Shown: positions 1 to 7,472 of the stretch, piece by piece
How positions within the stretch are numbered: the first letter of the stretch is position 1
Layout of the letters: each line of letters opens with the position of its first letter
Origin: a bacterium HR15
GTDB lineage: Bacteria; Armatimonadota; Fimbriimonadia; Fimbriimonadales; GBS-DC
DNA: 55,640 nt
Reading direction: 5' to 3'
Assembly (NCBI GenBank): GCA_002898555.1
Contig: BEHR01000024.1
Coordinates: 1 to 55,640, forward strand
Position numbers and translations under genes: made by a program
The notes under the pieces: model-generated
Database searches by the model: none
Told to the model about the DNA's origin: nothing
The model's input: only the letters and a program-made list of their open reading frames with translations

Positions 1-3000
1 TAGCTCCAACTTTGCCAAGCGCCGTGATTGTACGAAACGCCTGTCAGCCGATCCAGCGCGTCATACTGATACGCCTCGGTGCGGACGGTGGCACCGTTTT
101 CATCCAAGGCGACCATCCAAAGACGGTTGCCCGCCGCGTCGTAGGCGGGTCGGTAATTGGCAACCGAGTTGCCGTCAAAATACCTGAACCGTGTAAGGGG
201 TTGATAACTATATGCAGAACTATATTGCTGCGTAGCAGGATCCCACTGTCGCGTCGCTTTATAGTAGCGGATATCACTGATTTGTCCTGTGAGATCGTAG
301 CTGTAGATGGCACAAGCAAACTGTTTAGGAAACTGATTAATTAGGTAGTCAGTAGTAAGCCTTTCACGAGTAGTACAGAAGTCACCCGTACATTCGTTAT
401 TTTCCATCGGCTTCACGGCAAAACGGACAGCATGCAGGCGCAGCTGGGTATCATATAGGTAGTCAACAACTTCATCAGGTTCCCTGTTAGTGTTATTTCC
501 GGGGGCATACATCATGATCCGAGTAGGGACACGCTGGAAGGGCAAGGTTCCGCTGGTCACATAAAAACCATATCGCCATCGCCAGCTGCCCTGTATGCCA
601 GGCATAATCAATCGCTTCTCTACCAAGTCACAGCCCTCATAATCGTATTCAATCCGATAACGCTCTTGATTAGACCAACTTTCTGTGTAGGTGCGAGGGC
701 GTCCTGTGTTATCATAAGCTATGGTGCTACGAATATTTGAAAGGTGGTCCATCGATTCTCTCACACGCCCAGCGGTAGTGTATTCATAGGATGTCAATAC
801 CTGGTTGAGGGCTTGACCGTTACGGTGAGTCAAGCGAACCTGATGGACTAAACCATCCATATCCAAGTAATCGGTGGTCAGCTCATGTGCAATTCGTCCC
901 CTTGAGTCGTAGGTTCGCTGGATATAGGGGCGTCCTAAAGCATCGTAGACCGTCTCGGTCACCCGATTCACTCCGCCCATATCTTCTACCACAACCGATG
1001 GCTGTCCAAAGCGCGGATCATAGGTGGTCTCGGTATAAATCCATTTATTGGGAGAACCAATGCGTTGAAGCGATTTGGTTCGTATCGGTTTGCCCTGTTG
1101 ATTGTATTCCATGACGCGCGAGAGAGGGCGAACGATATCGTCTGTGGTGGGGTCGAGACTTGCAGGTTCCGAATTCTCCCCCGAACCGTTGAAAGATGAG
1201 TAGGGATCAGCATAGGTCGCTCTCAGATTGCCTCGATAGCCTCGTGGAGCATTTCGGTCGTAGTAATCATAGAAAGTTCGCTGAGACCTGCGATTTCGCT
1301 CAGTGCCGTTGGGATTTAGAGCGTAATCCGTAACAAACTCACATCTTTTCTGATAGTATTTTTCCTTGCCCCAGTAGGTAATGCGCATTTCTTGGCGATG
1401 AGAGTAGACTGTGATGTTGATGTTGGAAAAACTACCATCATAGTCACGATAGTATGTTTGACTTGAGACGCTTACAGGCTGATTGAGACAATTGTATTCA
1501 TAGTTAGATTCTATGATCTTACTATTATCATAGTGAGATAGCCCATAGGTTCCGCACTGGACGCAGCCTTGCTGTCTTTCACTGGACATAGGGGGATCCA
1601 GAGCACCCCCTGGAAGAGCAACTGGAGGGGCATCACAGCGAGTATCACACACAAACTGTGGGACAAGTAATAATATACTTGATGGACCAAATAGGAGCCA
1701 GTGCCAATTGACCGATAGAGGCGTAAACTCCCCTCCATATACTGTGTAATTCTGATAAATTAGATTGCCTGTTACAAGATCAAATAATGAATTACGCATC
1801 ACCAACGGCGCCCACTCGAAACGGTATATCGCAGTAGTTCCTGCAGGCTGCGAAAAGTCTATATATATACGCATAACTTTATCAGGAATAAGTGGATCTG
1901 TCCAATCATTGGAACGAAGATATTCATTATACGCTTGCCTATCTCGAAAAATCCATATACCGGATCTTAGTCGACTTTTGTACTCACGTACGGAACCGTC
2001 AGGGAGTTCAATCCACCTAACCTGTACCCGATATGGTTCTTCATAGCTGTCATCATTATTATCAATTTCATTATTGTCATTATAATATATACTTATGATC
2101 ACATTGTCTGCATCAGCAATTCTTGATAGGAGCCAGTTTTCCGTTTCATCGTGCCAGGTCCAGGAAGTGTATTCGTATCGTGTGATTCGTCCAGCTGGAC
2201 TTTGCACAGCAGTGACGGAGCCTGACCAGTTTTGCATGGAAGGGTTCGTTTCTTGCCCGGCAGGTCCGTACCAGTAGCGCACTGTGCGTCCGTCGCTGCT
2301 GTTAATGGCTATTACGCGTGCATGTTCCCTTACATTCTGAAATTCGTCAAAATTCCACGCAACTGTGAGTGTCAAGCCAGCAGCATTACTTACTCGCCTC
2401 ACATATGCCTTGTTCACAAAAACTGTACCCTCTATCCATTCGATTTGTCCCCACTCATTTTCACGAGCGTACCGATAGTGATGGGGCACGTTTTGGCGAA
2501 TATCATAGTCATATTCTGTCTTATTACCGAACCGATCCTCCACCCACTTGAGCACCTGTTCCGAATACACTTCGTTGCCTTCGGCATCCATGACCACAGG
2601 CAATCCGTTGGGTTGGAGAACGGCTTCATAGTAGTAGACTGTGCCATCGGGGGTGGTCACTTTAGTGTCCAAGGCATAGTCGCGCGCATACTCTTCGCCA
2701 TTTTGCCTATAGGTAACCGTCTTATAGGTGCTTTCATACTCGTTGTGATCCCACGGGGGTGGGGTGTAGAGTCCGTCCGCGTCGCGCCACGCGATCCATT
2801 GTTCCCCGCCCAAATCCTGAGAAACGATACCGTCCACCTGAACCGACTCGATGCCAACCGATCCCGACCCCGGGGTGAACTTGGTGACTATCGCTTGACG
2901 GGCGTTATTGAGCTGGGTGGGTACGGTGCGGCTGGGTGAGGCTTTGCGTTTGATGAGACCGCCTGCTGCTTGACGCACATCGAGGCTCCAGCTCCAGCCG

Positions 3001-3407
3001 ATGCCGAACGGCCCTTCGCGGTCGTCGTTGGCGTTCCAGGTGCGCACCACACTGACGGGGATGCCGATAGCCCCAGGCAGCGTGAGGTCGGTCGCTGTGT
3101 AGGTATAGTTGCGCGTGCGTAGGTTCACGCCGTTGTCGATAATATCCCACTTGGCTTGTCCTGCGAGGCTGGGGATGCGTCCGCGCCCTTTGAGCGCGAG
3201 CATTTCGCTTTTGCGCAGCACGCGCACATCGGGGGGGGCGGGGAGCTGTCGGGCGTGTTGGCTCTTCCATGTGCGATAGTGGCGCGCCGCGACCCGCACG
3301 CCCGCTTCAGCGGCGGGAGCCGCCGTCTGCACGCCGACCGCAAAGATTCCTATCCAGCCGATGCGTCGGAACCAGCGATACCATATCTCACGCTGCTTGT
3401 GTGTCAT
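1..3407 (-). CDS. RHS/YD-repeat giant exported protein (C-terminus beyond left edge)
   Basis: An uninterrupted minus-strand frame of about 1135 codons runs from ATG at 3407 to the window edge without a stop, so the gene is partial. The start has a good ribosome site (CAGGAGGAAC) and overlaps the stop of the upstream peptidase gene as ATGA. Residues 1-35 look like a signal peptide ending in AAEAG. A conserved N-terminal RHS-type region follows (FGIGWSWSLD near residue 140). Many YD repeats follow, such as YDALGRPYIQ, YDNTGRPRTY and YDALDRLTG near the edge. In this family the repeats form a large hollow shell, often around a variable C-terminal toxin; that end is not visible here. The operon partner is a C39-like peptidase. 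RHS identity is secure; a toxin role is inference. Confidence 0.9.
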   Translation of the reverse strand, partial: MTHKQREIWYRWFRRIGWIGIFAVGVQTAAPAAEAGVRVAARHYRTWKSQHARQLPAPPDVRVLRKSEMLALKGRGRIPSLAGQAKWDIIDNGVNLRTRNYTYTATDLTLPGAIGIPVSVVRTWNANDDREGPFGIGWSWSLDVRQAAGGLIKRKASPSRTVPTQLNNARQAIVTKFTPGSGSVGIESVQVDGIVSQDLGGEQWIAWRDADGLYTPPPWDHNEYESTYKTVTYRQNGEEYARDYALDTKVTTPDGTVYYYEAVLQPNGLPVVMDAEGNEVYSEQVLKWVEDRFGNKTEYDYDIRQNVPHHYRYARENEWGQIEWIEGTVFVNKAYVRRVSNAAGLTLTVAWNFDEFQNVREHARVIAINSSDGRTVRYWYGPAGQETNPSMQNWSGSVTAVQSPAGRITRYEYTSWTWHDETENWLLSRIADADNVIISIYYNDNNEIDNNDDSYEEPYRVQVRWIELPDGSVREYKSRLRSGIWIFRDRQAYNEYLRSNDWTDPLIPDKVMRIYIDFSQPAGTTAIYRFEWAPLVMRNSLFDLVTGNLIYQNYTVYGGEFTPLSVNWHWLLFGPSSILLLVPQFVCDTRCDAPPVALPGGALDPPMSSERQQGCVQCGTYGLSHYDNSKIIESNYEYNCLNQPVSVSSQTYYRDYDGSFSNINITVYSHRQEMRITYWGKEKYYQKRCEFVTDYALNPNGTERNRRSQRTFYDYYDRNAPRGYRGNLRATYADPYSSFNGSGENSEPASLDPTTDDIVRPLSRVMEYNQQGKPIRTKSLQRIGSPNKWIYTETTYDPRFGQPSVVVEDMGGVNRVTETVYDALGRPYIQRTYDSRGRIAHELTTDYLDMDGLVHQVRLTHRNGQALNQVLTSYEYTTAGRVRESMDHLSNIRSTIAYDNTGRPRTYTESWSNQERYRIEYDYEGCDLVEKRLIMPGIQGSWRWRYGFYVTSGTLPFQRVPTRIMMYAPGNNTNREPDEVVDYLYDTQLRLHAVRFAVKPMENNECTGDFCTTRERLTTDYLINQFPKQFACAIYSYDLTGQISDIRYYKATRQWDPATQQYSSAYSYQPLTRFRYFDGNSVANYRPAYDAAGNRLWMVALDENGATVRTEAYQYDALDRLTGVSYNHGAWQSWS

Positions 3408-4438
3408 GGCTTTGTTCCTCCTGAGTAGTGGGTTGCGAGGGTGGGGCGCGGGTGCAGGAGCAGAATCGCGCCGCGCCAGCCCTCCGGTAAACTCTGCTCC
3501 AGCCACGGCTGGAGCGAATTCGTTTCGGGATCATAGACCTGCCACTTGCCGTCGCGCTCTATGAGGGCGACATAGTGTCCGAGAGGGTTCCAGACCAGAA
3601 AGGGCGGCTGCTGTTGCAAAAGACCGTTCCGTGAGACCTCCAGCCCCACGGCGCTGACGCCGCGTTTGCGGGCAGCTTGGGCTAATGCCCACAGCGAGGT
3701 GCCTTCCAGCGTTGTGCCACACTCTTTCATCAAGCGTCGCCAGTCGGTCGGCACGCCGAACTCGTGCTGCAGCACATAGGCTAACGCTTTGGGACCGCAG
3801 GCAGCTGTTTCTTTCAAGCGCTCGGCACGGGCTGCCTGTGCCTTCTGCCAAGCGCGCTGGGCAGCAGCAGGCGGCTGCTCGTTCGTCCAGCGCAGGATGC
3901 GTTTGTACGCGCCTATGACCAGCGGGCTGGTCGGGTGGTCCTCCATAAAGCGGATCATCTGCTGGATGCCCTGCCGTGGATCCAGTTGATAGGCGCAGAT
4001 AGCAGCTTGGTATGCACCTTGCTCGCTCCAAGTGCCGAAGCTGGGGTCTATTGGCAACGCCGGGATTGACAGTCGCTGCTCTGCCAGTCGCTGGAACGCT
4101 TGCTGGGCGAGGCGAAACCGCTTCTGTTCCGCATAGAGCTTGCCGATTTGATAGTGAGCGTAGCCGACGATATATTCTTCTTCGGCGGTGCGGGCGGGCA
4201 GGCGTGTCAACTGGCGATAAAGGGCTTGCGCTTGTTGGGGTGGAGCGGTCGCTGCCTGCATCAGGGGCTGTCGCCAGTGGGCAGAGAGGGCGGGCGATTG
4301 GCGAACGACAAAGGAGGGGCGCACGCGAGGCAACATCGCCCGCTGCAACCACCACGCAACGCCCGTCAGCAGTAGGCAACCGATGATTAGACAAAGTAGT
4401 TTCCATCGCACCGCGTGCCGCGCTACGCCCCAGCGCAT
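3404..4438 (-). CDS. Membrane-anchored C39-like cysteine peptidase with TPR-like region
   Basis: 344 residues. The start is ATG at 4438, eight bases after GGGAGGTGG; an in-frame start 14 codons upstream lacks such a site. Residues 13-33 form one transmembrane helix. Residues 60-205 are helical and TPR-like (QIGKLYAEQKRFRLAQQAF). Residues 210-310 match the C39-like papain fold: AACGPKAL gives the nucleophile Cys214, GHYVALIE gives His288, and VYDPET gives Asp303, so the triad looks complete. C39 enzymes cleave leader peptides, often of exported peptides. The gene lies 17 bp after the upstream exported-protein gene and overlaps the RHS gene by 4 bp. Processing of the RHS partner is plausible but inferred. 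Confidence 0.82.
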   Translation of the reverse strand: MRWGVARHAVRWKLLCLIIGCLLLTGVAWWLQRAMLPRVRPSFVVRQSPALSAHWRQPLMQAATAPPQQAQALYRQLTRLPARTAEEEYIVGYAHYQIGKLYAEQKRFRLAQQAFQRLAEQRLSIPALPIDPSFGTWSEQGAYQAAICAYQLDPRQGIQQMIRFMEDHPTSPLVIGAYKRILRWTNEQPPAAAQRAWQKAQAARAERLKETAACGPKALAYVLQHEFGVPTDWRRLMKECGTTLEGTSLWALAQAARKRGVSAVGLEVSRNGLLQQQPPFLVWNPLGHYVALIERDGKWQVYDPETNSLQPWLEQSLPEGWRGAILLLHPRPTLATHYSGGTKP

Positions 4439-4455
4439 CCTATGCCACCTCCCGA

Positions 4456-6069
4456 TTAATTCTGCTTGACCACATACCACAGGCGAGGAAAGGTACGCTC
4501 ATTCGCCAAGGGGTGCTCTTTGCCCAAAAAGTAGTACCAAGTAGGTGGTGCGGAACTATCCGGTTCAAATATTGCTTCTGGTTGCAGCGTGAGCAACAAG
4601 GAGACATACTGCCCCTGTGCGCTGAGCGTACCCAGCGGGATCGGGATGATCACACGCTTGATGGTGGTAGGTTGCCACTGGCTCTCTGCAAAAACCTTTA
4701 CATTGCCAGAACCGTCCACGTCCACGGCATCGATCTCATCACCGCGAGGACGAATCGGATTATGCTCATCACCCAAGTCACGAGTCGTTCCGATCCAGCC
4801 CGAAGTGAAGGGTGTGTGAAGACCTTGCTGTTTCAAAAACTGCCAGCTGACCTCGCTCTCCTGCCAATCGGGTGATAGTGAGCAGACACCGATAGGTTTT
4901 GGCAGCGGGGAGGACAGGGCAACTCCGTTAGGCGTGGCGGTATAGACCAGCGACAGGCAAGCGGCATCAACCTGTGTTGGGAAGCCATCGGGGTTATAAA
5001 ATCGCAGCAGTGTGCGCCCCGTACCTGAAAGGTCGGGGGCTGATTGCCAATCGCGATTCCCGTACCGCCAAGGTACCTGCCCAACGAATAACCCGCCCAG
5101 GTAGGTATAGGTCCCAAACTTGGCGTAGGTTAGGGGCTGCTCTGGGGCGGGACAGACGGGACGATTATCTACCGAGGCATCCGCCGATTGCCCTATTTCT
5201 TTGCAAATCGGCACCGTGGTCACCTTGCAATGAAACCGATAACCAGGTCGAGGCTGCGGAGGTGATGTTCCACAAAGCCACTCCTGCTGTTGCTGCCGTA
5301 ATTCACGGCGGCTTAGACAAAACCATTGCCATTCCGAGGGACATCTCCTACCAGCATCATCATAAGCTTCAGGAAAGTAGAAATAGCCACATAGCTGCGG
5401 CGGGCCAAAATTCCCGGAGAAATCGGGAGTGCCATCCCAGCCTTCGCGTGGAACCCAGCAGAATTGCGTGCCGCCTTGCGGATCAGGATCACCGCAGCAA
5501 GTTATGCATTGATCCCCGCCGATAGGGCGCCGACCATTTTGTGGGCAAAGCTGCCAGTAATAAGCATACTCGTCGATATAAATAATCAGTTCGCGCTCTA
5601 CTTTCGCTCGCTGCTCCCAGACGGAGCGGTCCGGGTAGGGTATGAACACAAACTTCTTGGACGGCTGCCATGATCCAGGATCATTCGGATCATACGACAG
5701 CAAATAAACCCGAAAGGCTCTCCCATTGATGTTTACTGTCTCAACGCTCCCGCCTCTTCCATCAGGAACTCTAATTTGTCGCCAGCCTTGAGGTTGCCAG
5801 CCCGAATCGTCATTAATCCACATGATGATGCCATGATGGTCAAAAGAGGGGATAACAAAATCACATGATCGGAGAGGGCAATTTCTTCGCCATATGCAGA
5901 CCCAGCTTGGCGAAGTCGCCGAAGGTGGTATAAAGTAACCGTAGTCGTCTGGAACAGCGTCCCGCAAGGCAAGCCGGTTATGACCAATAGCAACTGTAGC
6001 AGGAAGAGGCCAAAAATCAAATTCAATTTGAGCCCATAGGGGCACAAGCATCACGCAAAGGGGAATCAA
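4456..6069 (-). CDS. Exported protein with C-terminal DNRLRE-like domain; 5' end frameshifted
   Basis: A frame of about 537 codons from a TTG at 6069 that has no ribosome site. The first residues (LCVMLVPLWAQ) are the core of a signal peptide. The middle is rich in Trp, Cys and Pro with no family I can name. From about residue 310 (ADASVDN) to 510 it resembles the DNRLRE fold (LLRFYNP, DWQESEVSWQF), a beta-sandwich found in secreted repeat proteins. The likely true start is ATG at 6187 behind GGCGGAGG, which would join this frame if the run of ten G at 6119-6128 were nine. It is first in the operon leading to the C39 peptidase and RHS genes. Function unknown; probably surface or secreted. Confidence 0.6.
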   Translation of the reverse strand: MIPLCVMLVPLWAQIEFDFWPLPATVAIGHNRLALRDAVPDDYGYFIPPSATSPSWVCIWRRNCPLRSCDFVIPSFDHHGIIMWINDDSGWQPQGWRQIRVPDGRGGSVETVNINGRAFRVYLLSYDPNDPGSWQPSKKFVFIPYPDRSVWEQRAKVERELIIYIDEYAYYWQLCPQNGRRPIGGDQCITCCGDPDPQGGTQFCWVPREGWDGTPDFSGNFGPPQLCGYFYFPEAYDDAGRRCPSEWQWFCLSRRELRQQQQEWLCGTSPPQPRPGYRFHCKVTTVPICKEIGQSADASVDNRPVCPAPEQPLTYAKFGTYTYLGGLFVGQVPWRYGNRDWQSAPDLSGTGRTLLRFYNPDGFPTQVDAACLSLVYTATPNGVALSSPLPKPIGVCSLSPDWQESEVSWQFLKQQGLHTPFTSGWIGTTRDLGDEHNPIRPRGDEIDAVDVDGSGNVKVFAESQWQPTTIKRVIIPIPLGTLSAQGQYVSLLLTLQPEAIFEPDSSAPPTWYYFLGKEHPLANERTFPRLWYVVKQN

Positions 6070-6115
6070 GATGAGGCGACGCCACTGCTGCTGCGAATCA
6101 GTTGCGCCACATGAT

Positions 6116-6187
6116 CTACCCCCCCCCCACGCAATTGCCGTGCTGGGTGAGGTCTGGCGTCATCGCTTTTAGCATCTTGCCGAACAT
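6116..6187 (-). other. Strong start and short leader frame ending at a ten-G tract
   Basis: ATG at 6187 follows GGCGGAGGTAAACA, the best ribosome site in this stretch, and reads 23 codons before TAG directly after ten consecutive G (6119-6128 on the plus strand as C). With one G fewer, the frame continues without a stop into the 4456-6069 gene and supplies the missing charged N-terminus (QWRRLILI) of its signal peptide. This can be a sequencing or assembly error, a phase-variable tract, or a real frameshift mutation. Confidence 0.6.
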
Positions 6188-6235
6188 TGTTTACCTCCGC
6201 CTTTGGTTTCCGTTCGGTGCTGCTACCTACTTTAT

Positions 6236-6265
6236 ATTATAGCACATCGAAAGGGGCTTTGTCAA
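6236..6265 (-). promoter_or_regulatory. Consensus sigma-70 promoter of the RHS operon
   Basis: On the minus strand TTGACA (6265-6260) and TATAAT (6241-6236) are separated by 18 bp, both hexamers perfect. The predicted start near 6229 leaves a leader of about 40 bases before ATG 6187, which carries GGCGGAGG. Confidence 0.85.
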
Positions 6266-6302
6266 GGGGGTAAGAGGGTGTTCGAAAATGCATGCGGCTC
6301 GC

Positions 6303-6358
6303 TGGAAGGTGAGGCTCCCGCCGAGCCGAGATTGGAGGGCGAGGCTCCCGCCGAGCCG
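6303..6358. repeat. Two 26-bp tandem units of a dispersed repeat
   Basis: Copies at 6303-6328 and 6333-6358 share the core GAGGCTCCCGCCGAGCCG and differ at two positions, with 4 bp between them. Translated, they give the EGEAPAEP pattern that I associate with dispersed intergenic repeats of Armatimonadota and Planctomycetes rather than protein coding. Confidence 0.75.
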
Positions 6359-6388
6359 TTAAAGAATATTGGCAGAGGTTTTTTGGGA

Positions 6389-6523
6389 CAGACACGGAGG
6401 TCTGCCCCTACATGCCAGGAGGCTCGCCCTCCACTCCCCTCGCCCTCTGGGAGAGGGGCTGGGGGTGAGGGTATGGGGCAGACACGGAGGTCTGCCCCTA
6501 CATGCCAGGAGGCTCGCTCTCCA
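6389..6523. repeat. 45-bp direct repeat flanking a GC-rich inverted element
   Basis: Copies at 6389-6433 and 6479-6523 differ at one base. Each contains the hairpin-forming core GCAGACacggagGTCTGC. Between them lies a CCCTC/GAGGG-rich segment ending GGGGGTGAGGG, a common dispersed bacterial repeat type. Open frames across this stretch on both strands are products of the repeats. Confidence 0.75.
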
Positions 6524-6560
6524 AATGCTTGGTGGATTTTTCGACCGCACTCTATGGGGG

Positions 6561-6587
6561 TTGACTTTGTGTCGAATCGGGTATAAT
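6561..6587 (+). promoter_or_regulatory. Sigma-70 promoter before structured RNA and speD
   Basis: TTGACT (6561-6566) and TATAAT (6582-6587) are 15 bp apart, a little short, but both hexamers are near-perfect. The predicted start near 6595 would transcribe the structured region 6599-6752 and possibly speD. Confidence 0.7.
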
Positions 6588-6598
6588 AGCCCCCGCGT

Positions 6599-6752
6599 GC
6601 AGCCCGTTGAACGGGCTGCAGACAGGTCCCAAAGGGGGGAGGCGAAGCGGGCGCTATGTCGCGGTCCAATTCGGCGGGCGAATGCAACTTACGGTTCGTT
6701 TGCCGTTTTGGATTCTCGCCATAGGCGCTTGACCCTTTGAGCGTCTGCGTGC
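6599..6752 (+). ncRNA. Predicted rod-shaped structured RNA (6S-like candidate or long speD leader)
   Basis: Nested complementary segments fold this stretch into one long imperfect rod: 6618-6623 with 6743-6748 (GCAGAC/GTCTGC), 6630-6636 with 6733-6739 (CAAAGGG/CCCTTTG), 6651-6658 with 6720-6728 (one bulge), 6665-6669 with 6708-6712 (TCCAA/TTGGA), and 6672-6682 with 6695-6705, eleven pairs of which three are G-U. The G-U pairs point to RNA rather than a DNA palindrome. A 5' hairpin (GCAGCCCG/CGGGCTGC, 6599-6619) precedes it. The rod shape, size and adjacent promoter recall 6S RNA, but I do not recognise a family consensus. It may instead be the 5' leader of speD. Confidence 0.5.
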
Positions 6753-6795
6753 CGAAACCGACCGCGCGAAAAAACCCAAATCGCCTCCGGGGTCA

Positions 6796-6882
6796 GCACG
6801 GCTTGTGCCGTGTTGCACTCGGTTCAGCCTTCGGGCTGAGAAGTTAATCTATAGCTGGTTTTCGAGAGCCAGCGACAGGAGG
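6796..6882 (+). promoter_or_regulatory. speD leader hairpins and ribosome site
   Basis: Three hairpins precede speD: CACGGC/GCCGTG (6797-6812), a six-pair stem closed by TTCG (6824-6839), and GCTGGTT/AGCCAGC (6854-6873). The last ends just before the ribosome site ACAGGAGG (6875-6882), which lies six bases before ATG 6889. No SAM riboswitch consensus is visible. Confidence 0.45.
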
Positions 6883-6888
6883 CATACG

Positions 6889-7452
6889 ATGGCAAGTCGG
6901 GTTGGTTTGTTGGGGAGCCGACCTGCGCGGTCGGCAACGGAGCTGCTGGCGCCGCTCGCGTCGCTTTGGCGGTGGCTGTGCGATCGGGTGCTGCGCGCTC
7001 ACGCAACCGCCCCGCGGCACGCCGCCGTGCAGATGGAGACGCCCCGATTCGAAATCGACTTCACGCCCACAAACCTGCGCCAAGATGACACCCGCGCGCT
7101 GGGCACACACCTGCTGGTCGAACTGTATGGCTGCGAACCACGCACGCTGGAGCGTGTGCACGAAGTGGCCAATGCGTTGGTGCGCGCTGCGCACGCCTCC
7201 CACGCGCAGATTGTAAGCCACTTCTTCCACGAGTTTGAACCCTATGGTGTGTCGGGCGTGGTCGTTATCGAGGAGTCGCACTACACTATCCATACCTGGC
7301 CAGAGCATCGCTACGCTGCCGTGGATCTGTTCTACTGCTCGGAAAGTGTGCAGGCGGAGCGCGCGCTGGAGGTCTTGCGCGAGGCGTTCAAACCTGAACG
7401 GGTAGAGGTGGTGCTGGTGCGGCGGGGCACAGTGCACCGCACGCCAGGTTGA
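6889..7452 (+). CDS. speD: S-adenosylmethionine decarboxylase proenzyme
   Basis: 187 residues, class 1B prokaryotic type. It decarboxylates S-adenosylmethionine to give the aminopropyl donor for spermidine. The proenzyme self-cleaves before a serine that becomes the pyruvoyl cofactor; the site is seen in VVIEESHYTIHTWPE, with the serine near residue 130. GTHLLVELYGC (about 65-75) and DLFYCSE are also conserved. The start at 6889 has GGAGG; upstream in-frame starts lack one. An extra 60 N-terminal residues, rich in Arg and Leu, precede the usual domain. The gene sits behind a long structured leader and runs into metX; a spermidine synthase gene is not in the window. The MTA made later in the pathway could be recycled by the product of 44972-45778. 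Confidence 0.92.
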   Translation: MASRVGLLGSRPARSATELLAPLASLWRWLCDRVLRAHATAPRHAAVQMETPRFEIDFTPTNLRQDDTRALGTHLLVELYGCEPRTLERVHEVANALVRAAHASHAQIVSHFFHEFEPYGVSGVVVIEESHYTIHTWPEHRYAAVDLFYCSESVQAERALEVLREAFKPERVEVVLVRRGTVHRTPG

Positions 7453-7472
7453 CTGAGGACGGTGAAATACGA

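Noticed and set aside
6203-6740. Several open frames of 60-140 codons on both strands in the repeat region before speD.
   Set aside because: They translate the dispersed repeats and the structured RNA, have no ribosome sites, and overlap one another on both strands.
6595-6888. SAM riboswitch before speD-metX.
   Set aside because: Expected from pathway logic, but none of the conserved SAM-I, SAM-II or SAM-IV sequence blocks is present; the folds are different.
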